Source: Lojkania enalia
Taxonomy: Eukaryota; Ascomycota; Dothideomycetes; Pleosporales
DNA: 13,287 nt
Direction of reading: 5' to 3'
Assembly: GCA_010094045.1 (NCBI GenBank)
Contig: ML986677.1
Location: forward strand, 28,894 to 42,180
The position numbers and the translations under genes are program-made. The notes below the pieces were generated by a model. The model was not told the DNA's origin. It worked only from the letters and a program-made list of their open reading frames with translations, and did not search any database. Position 1 is the stretch's first letter; each line of letters opens with the position of its first letter. Below are positions 8,495-13,287 of this stretch, in pieces.

Positions 8495-8759
8495 TTATCT
8501 AATTTTAATTTTAAAGTAGGATATCTCTATAGCTATTAAAGTAATTAATTATATAGTAATATTTATATAATTCTTACTATTTAGTATTTTAATTAGAGCT
8601 ATTTTATACGTTTTAATATAGTAGCCTAGCTCCTAACAGCGCCCGTCGTATCTTAGTTAGTATAGTTAACTATAACTATTTAGGCCTTTTTATTTTATTT
8701 AACAGCCTTCTTATTATTACTTTACTAATTATAGTTTATCTAATATAGAGATAGTACTT

Positions 8760-10212
8760 ACGCTTTTAATTACCTTATATTTACGCTTCTTACATTTTAT
8801 AAGTATTATATTTGCAGCTTAGAGATCTCTATTCTCTATCTCTAAAAACGACTGCCTATGCGCTATAGATATAATACCCTTTATAAGACTTATAAGACTC
8901 TTAAGTATTAATATTAGTAAGCTATTTTAATATTATTCTACGCGCTGTTATACGTATTATATCTAGTACTCTACCTCTAAATAATTATATAGTATTTATA
9001 ACTGCTATTTAGTAGGTTCTAGGAGCGGCGGTATTAGGGTTTATAAAGCTTAGATATTAAGCTTTAAAATAATATAATCCGGACTAAATAGAACTAATCT
9101 AGACCCTCTAAAACCTCTAGCTATATTTTTATTAGTAATAGTATTATTAAAAGCCGCTTTAAATACAGGTAAAAAGTCTTCTTTAATTATATAGTTAATA
9201 TAGTACTAAATTAAACTTTTAATCTCCTTGTTATATACACGTTTTAATAGACTAAAACAGCCTATATTAAGTAGCTATAGAAGATAAGATAAGTATAGAG
9301 GTATATAAAGCGTAATAATATTACGTTCTTTATAATAATTACGAAATTCGATAGAATTATAGCTATTATAGCCGTCTATAATAAGTAGTTAGTAGGCGCT
9401 AATAGTACTAGCTTTAGTATATTTGTTAAAGTGTTTAAGCTACTTAAACCTGTGTTTAATAGACGTCTAGCCCTTCTTACTAATAGATAAAACCTACTAA
9501 GGCTTATCTATAATTAACTAGTACTAGGTATTATATTATTACACGCTCTTAAGGATAATAAATAGTAGAACCGGCCAGCTATATATATTTACTATTATAA
9601 TTGCCGTTACCTATTTAATATTACTAGGCTAGATAGATTTAGATATTTATCGCTTCTTAGTACTAGTAATAACTATTCTTAGGCTAATTTTACCTATTTA
9701 AAAGCCGGTCTTATCGAAATTATACGTATCTTTATTAAGGATACTATACTTAGCCTTAGTATTATATATAAGGTAGAACCAGCCTTAAATAACCTTAGAA
9801 TCTTCGTTTAGAGCTGTTTAATAGTTATATTGTCGATTAACGTGTAATTTAAGCTCTAAAACGCGTAAGATAAAGTAATTAGACTAATTTTTACCGACAG
9901 GTTACTAACCGCAATTAAGAAGTAGTTTATTAGCTATATCTTATAGTATATCGAGATTAAGCTGAAACCTACGCATATCTACATTAAGTATATAGTCTAT
10001 AATCGACCTCTCCTCTAGCTCTATAAGATTCTTCGAATTGGGGGTGCAATCGGCCCTATAAGATCTCCTATTACGGCGCTCTTTTAGGGTAGTATAACTA
10101 ATTTTAAACGCCTATGCTATAGCTAGATTTAATTTAAATTAACCTTGTTTAAAAGCTTTATTTACTATAGTTATATCGGCTTTAGATAAGCGTATTCTAT
10201 CGCATAGTTGTA
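8760..10212 (-). pseudogene. Fot1-type DDE transposase of the nested element
   Basis: Reading leftward, the N-terminal helix-turn-helix region starts near 10212 (RLSKADITIVNKAFKQG, then FKISYTTLKERRNR), followed by IIDYILNVDMRRFQLNLDIL (about 10015-9950) and PVGKN*SNYFIR (about 9905-9870). The catalytic core shows SISKKG*TSIKHRFK*LKHF (about 9500-9430; family SxxGWTTxxLGxxWLxHF, stops for Trp) and LLIIDGYNSYNSIEFRN (about 9390-9340), where the second catalytic Asp survives. Next come NIITLYIPLYLSYLLQLLNI (about 9320-9260) and FSLLKRVYNKEIKSLI (about 9260-9210). A C-terminal tail can be followed to about 8760. Several stops interrupt it. Its sequence differs from the transposase at 3690-5095, in line with the unrelated terminal repeats. 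Confidence 0.82.
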
Positions 10213-10254
10213 GAGATATCACGAAAATTAATAGGGTGGTGGAGATTTTAGTAG

Positions 10255-10295
10255 GTTACTAACCGCTTAGTGGTTTTAACCGCTCGGTGGTAGAT
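10255..10295 (-). repeat. Right terminal inverted repeat of the nested element
   Basis: Inverted partner of 8454-8494. Two 14-bp copies, AACCGCTTAGTGGT at 10261-10274 and AACCGCTCGGTGGT at 10278-10291, stand 17 bp apart, as on the left end. TA follows at 10296-10297 as the presumed target duplication. Confidence 0.85.
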
Positions 10296-10835
10296 TATAT
10301 TAAGGTAAAGTAGACTTTTAATTCTTCGAAGGCTTTTTACTACGCTTCTTACTATTTAAACTCTTTTTCTTTCTTAGTAATCTCTATTAAGAGTACTACT
10401 ACTCTAGAGTACCCGCTTATAAATTTTCTGTAGAAATTCGCGAAGCTTAAGAATAATTAAACTTATTTAACTAAGATAGATACTAGCTATTTTAGAATTA
10501 CTTTAACCTTTTCTTATTCTATTTTAATACTATTTCTAAATATTTGAAATCCTAGAAACTCTATTTCTATTTTATAAAACTCGTATTTCTCTAGGATTAT
10601 AAATAACTTATATTCCTACAGTTTTACTAATACTTTTCTAATATATTCTTTATACTCTCTTAGCAATCTATTTATATAGACTAGAATATCGTTTAAATAT
10701 ACTATTATAAATATATCTAAGTATTCCCTTAACGCGTTATTTATAACCGCTTAGAAGGTTACTAGTATATTTATAAGTTGTAACAGCGTAGGTAAGATAA
10801 TAGGTCTAAATATAGCACGAATCTACTTAGAGGTA
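10296..10835 (-). pseudogene. Chromovirus pol, 5' remnant: reverse transcriptase palm and thumb
   Basis: The - strand reads LINILVTF*AVINNALREYL (about 10795-10725; family GLTNAPATFQxxINxxL) and then VYLNDILVYINRLLREYKEYIRKVL-type sequence (about 10710-10640; shown here as the catalytic YxDD box region), so the first catalytic Asp is Asn. EKYEFYKIEIEFLGFQI lies near 10590-10530, FAKFYRKFISGYSRVVVLL near 10450-10400, and KAFEELKVYFTLI near 10335-10298. It ends at the nested transposon and resumes beyond it at 8453. Reading across the joined ends seems to need a one-base frame change. Sequence upstream of the palm is missing, so the copy is truncated near 10835. Confidence 0.8.
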
Positions 10836-11737
10836 TATAAGAGTACGTGGGGATTAGGAACCTAGGAATTCTATTAACACCTATAGGCCTTATACGAAAG
10901 AATATAGAAGAACTACTAAGCTATTTATAAGGGAGTATACAACTATATATAGAAGGGAAAAGGGGTAGAACTAGGGGTAGGATAAGATAAGCGAAAAGCT
11001 TTAGGATAAGGTTATATATAAAGCTTTTCGTAGAACGATTTCTTTACATTATTATACTACCCCCCTCCTTATAGGCTGATAGTCCCTATCTATACTAGTT
11101 TAGGAGAGAATTAGGGCTATTATAGATAGGTTCTAGTATAAAGAAATTTCTTCGAGGAGGTATTTACTAGTAAGAACTAATATGCGTAGTTGCTTATAGA
11201 GATGCGTTTATTAATATAATGTTAAGTAAGGTTTTTATAGTAAGTATAATTAACTTATATATCGGCTGGTAACTACTATTATAATAGTTTATTAATATTG
11301 CAATTTCGTCGCGTATAGTAACAAGCGTTTACTAGCTTTAGTATATTATTAGGTTGCTGTTAACTGAGCTTCTTTAACTAAATAATAACTTCTACTCTAT
11401 ACGTATTATTATACGTTTCTAGTACCGTTAATTATTAAAGTATTGCTAATACCTTATAGAAAAAATTAATTAATATACTACTCCACCTACCTTCTAGAGC
11501 CTCTTTAGAGGTCTTCTAGGTTATCTACTTTTAGGCTACGTATAATATTTACCTTTCAGTCCCTAAGATCAAAAAAATGCGAGTATTATACCTTGTAAAA
11601 TAAAAAGTGCAACCCTATATAAATCGCATCTAATACTAGTAGGGTACTTACTACTAATATATTTATAAATCCCCTCCTACTATAAGGAGGAGTTTCTAGT
11701 CTTCCGGGGCCATTTCGAACTATAGGTAGCGGCCTGA
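10836..11737. other. Unassigned RIP-affected DNA, possibly long terminal repeat sequence
   Basis: No protein is recognisable here. The stretch lies between the truncated chromovirus and the charged frame beyond the second chromovirus, so it may hold the second element's 3' long terminal repeat. It includes a 12-bp perfect inverted repeat (listed separately), C-runs near 11061 and a patch at about 11570-11620 that keeps more CA/TG than its surroundings (ATGCGAG, AAAAGTGCAACCC) next to CTATATAAAT, a TATA-box-like string. I could not pair it with a second repeat copy. Confidence 0.4.
10992..11040. repeat. 12-bp perfect inverted repeat (hairpin-capable)
   Basis: CGAAAAGCTTTA at 10992-11003 and its exact reverse complement TAAAGCTTTTCG at 11029-11040 are separated by 25 bases. 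It is too AT-rich and lacks a T-run context for a bacterial-type terminator call. It may belong to a long terminal repeat or to a small element. Confidence 0.6.
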
Positions 11738-12196
11738 TATATAGGGGATAAGGAGGATGAAAAGGTAGCTTTCGAGGCTATTTTAGAGTCTACTTATAGT
11801 CTAGCGCTTATAGCCCAGGTTGTAAGAAGTTAGAAAGATAGCTTTCTTATAGCTAGTATTTAGGTAGCTTTATTCTACTAGGGTACTAAGTTACTCTATT
11901 AGGTTTCAGCCCTAGAGGCTCTAATATCTAGCCTTTAAGCTGATATTACGGCACTCTCGGGCGGCTAAGAATAAGGTGGAGGAGGTTTAAGAAGAGTCTA
12001 GAGGGAAGGAAGAGAAAGAAGAGTAGAAGAGGAGAGGACTAGAGAGGTATCTAACAGCCTACTATTAGACCCTCTAGATTCTATAGAGAAGTAATTTCGG
12101 GCCTATACTTTAGTTTTTTTTAAAATCTACTACTTAACTCTTATATATTATCGTCTACCAGGTAATCTATATTCTTTATACTATCCTTATATACCT
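11738..12196 (+). pseudogene. Charged frame beyond the second chromovirus 3' end
   Basis: A + strand frame stays open for about 150 codons apart from stops that are all TAG or TAA, as expected from Gln codons under RIP. It includes EDEKVAFEAILESTYSLALI, then SALEALISSL, a Gly/Arg/Glu-rich stretch (REGRERRVEEERTREVSNS) and LLLDPLDSIEK. It is antisense to, and at its 3' end overlaps, the end of the - strand chromovirus sequence. Its position and Glu/Arg-rich character parallel the frame at 6119-6514, but the two are not obviously homologous. I do not recognise the family. Confidence 0.4.
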
Positions 12197-13287
12197 TAAT
12201 CTATTTAGTTAGAGCTTTTAGGGGTCCTAGCTAATTCGGATACTTATTATAAAAAGCTTTTAGCTTATAAGGCGAACCTATAAAATTTAAGACTTTATAC
12301 TAGACCGGGTTAGGATTATATCCTACCTATTTTATACAGTATTTAAGGGTCTTGTAATATAGCTTACTAGCCAGTATTTCTTTAACCTCCTACTCTTCTA
12401 CCCTCTTAATAGTAATAGCGGGTAGTTTCGGAGCTTCTTATCCTAATAGAGGGTCCTGGGGGTTCTTATATAGTAGGTTTAGTACGAAGATATTATATAT
12501 TCTTAATCTTAGGGGTAGCTATAAATAGTATAAGTTTCCAACCTATTCTAGTACTTTAAAAGGGCCCTCCTATTAATCGGATAGCTTTCGGCTCGGTCTC
12601 TAGACCGTAAAGTTCTTAGTATTTAGGTAGACTATATTACTAATCTACTAATCAATTAGTTACTAGTAATAGTTAATAATAGATCGTATGCGATCCTAAA
12701 CCTTCTTAATATTAGCCTTTATAGTTTCCTAGGCTATATATATACGAGTCGCTAGAGCTAAAGCGTTTTTATAATTTAATTTATCTATTGCGGTAATAGA
12801 ATTAATAGAATATTTCTAATCCCAACTCTAATAGGGCTTAGATCTATATAGGATCTAATACGGGGATATTCTAATAGTTATATAGAGTAGAGTTACTTAT
12901 ACTCGATCGATTATAGGTAATAGAGAACTCTAATTGTTCTAGTAGAAGGATATAAAAGAGCGTAGTCTCTAATCGATGTACTTATTTATAATCTCTATCT
13001 ATCCGTTAGTCTCTTTATAATAAGTAGTAGATAGTTTAATCTTTACGCCTAAAATACAGCAGAATTCAGACTAGAAACTAGATATAAACTAAAGTCCTTA
13101 ATCTAAAATAATAGTTTCAGGCGTATAGCTAAAGTAGTATACCTATTAAATAAATAATTCGGCTATTCCCCTTGCGTTAATTATATAATAGTAGGGGATA
13201 GATACCGCTTATTTAGATAGGCGATCGATTACTACTATAATCTAATTATATCCGGACTTATCTATAGGAAAATCCTTAAAGTTAATA
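12120..13287 (-). pseudogene. Second Ty3/gypsy chromovirus: integrase and chromodomain, cut by the window edge
   Basis: Reading leftward from the right edge, the integrase core starts INFKDFPIDKSGYN (13287-13240; first catalytic Asp reads Asn), VVIDRLSK (about 13225), ETIIL then D*GL*FISSF (about 13120-13065; family SDRGxQFxSxFW, second Asp kept) and TNG*IEI (about 13015-12990; family TDGQTE, Glu kept). Farther left, at about 12425-12235, is a chromodomain: VEE*EVKEILASKLYYKTL, then IK*VGYNPNPV*Y, then LKAFYNKYPN, with stops for the conserved Trp codons. The tail reads to about 12120. Reverse transcriptase should lie to the right, outside the window. It is diverged from the element at 6546-10835 and belongs to another chromovirus copy or family. 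Confidence 0.82.

Larger units (their letters stand above)
8454..10295 (-). mobile_element. Second complete but dead Fot1-type transposon, nested in the chromovirus
   Basis: This 1842-bp element has 41-bp terminal inverted repeats at 8454-8494 and 10255-10295, is flanked by TA on both sides (8452-8453 and 10296-10297), and carries a decayed transposase on the - strand. Its repeats differ from those of the element at 3557-5418, so it is another family. Chromovirus reverse transcriptase/RNase H sequence continues on both sides, so this insertion came after the chromovirus. Confidence 0.88.
6546..10835 (-). mobile_element. Ty3/gypsy chromovirus remnant, 5'-truncated and split by a nested transposon
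   Basis: On the - strand the order is reverse transcriptase (about 10835-10300), RNase H (8450-8000), integrase (about 7900-7000) and chromodomain (6705-6549), the standard Ty3/gypsy chromovirus pol order. A Fot1-like element occupies 8454-10295 inside it. The reverse transcriptase lacks its N-terminal half, and no protease or gag was found to the right of 10835. I could not define long terminal repeats. Stops, Asp-to-Asn and Glu-to-Lys changes show it is dead. Confidence 0.82.

Noticed and set aside
9899..9911. Internal copy of the terminal-repeat string GGTTACTAACCGC
   Set aside because: It lies within the transposase coding remnant (PVGKN region), which accounts for it, and one short match is not enough to propose an internal repeat.
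10992..11040. Hairpin as a transcription terminator or small RNA
   Set aside because: The context is eukaryotic RIP-affected repeat DNA with no adjacent gene, so only an inverted repeat is claimed.
1..13287. tRNA, rRNA genes and CRISPR arrays
   Set aside because: I saw no tRNA-like A/B boxes, rRNA sequence or regularly spaced repeat-spacer arrays; the only regular array is the 32-bp telomere-like repeat, which has no spacers.

Overview
The window looks like a filamentous ascomycete (Pezizomycotina-type) nuclear genome with a bimodal, repeat-induced point mutation (RIP) landscape. This is inferred from composition and gene content; the species cannot be told. One gene-bearing, GC-balanced island (about 770-2632) sits between very AT-rich blocks (1-770 and 2633-13287). 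In those blocks TA is greatly over-represented, CA/TG pairs are scarce, and decayed proteins have lost Gln and Trp codons to stops and catalytic Asp/Glu codons to Asn/Lys. This is the C-to-T/G-to-A pattern expected of RIP.

Left block: a four-copy 32-bp minisatellite made of degenerate CCCTAA/CTAA telomere-like motifs (266-393), then the decayed C-terminal part of a Fot1/pogo-type transposase on the + strand (about 635-965). Its last 190 bases lie inside the island and are almost free of RIP. Island: one intact protein-coding gene on the - strand, a membrane-anchored DnaJ (J-domain) protein with one small intron near its 5' end (1276-2439), plus its 3' flank and promoter.

Right block: nested transposon remnants. 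In order: a fragment related to the N-terminal part of a Fot1-type transposase (about 2990-3430); a complete but dead Fot1/pogo element with 54-bp terminal inverted repeats (3557-5418, transposase on +); a short 9-mer repeat cluster; a + strand coiled-coil-like frame (6119-6514); and a 5'-truncated Ty3/gypsy chromovirus pol on the - strand (6546-10835). That pol is split at the reverse transcriptase/RNase H region by a second complete but dead Fot1-type element (8454-10295, transposase on -, TA target duplication). Then come an unassigned stretch, a second + strand charged frame (about 11738-12196), and the integrase plus chromodomain of a second chromovirus on the - strand that runs off the right edge (about 12120-13287).

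The J-protein gene is the only feature likely to be expressed. Everything else is inactivated mobile DNA. The chromodomains fit elements that target heterochromatin. I see no new multi-gene system. The best second-look items are the island/RIP boundaries, the telomere-like 32-bp repeat, the two element structures, and the antisense charged frames found just beyond both chromovirus integrase ends.
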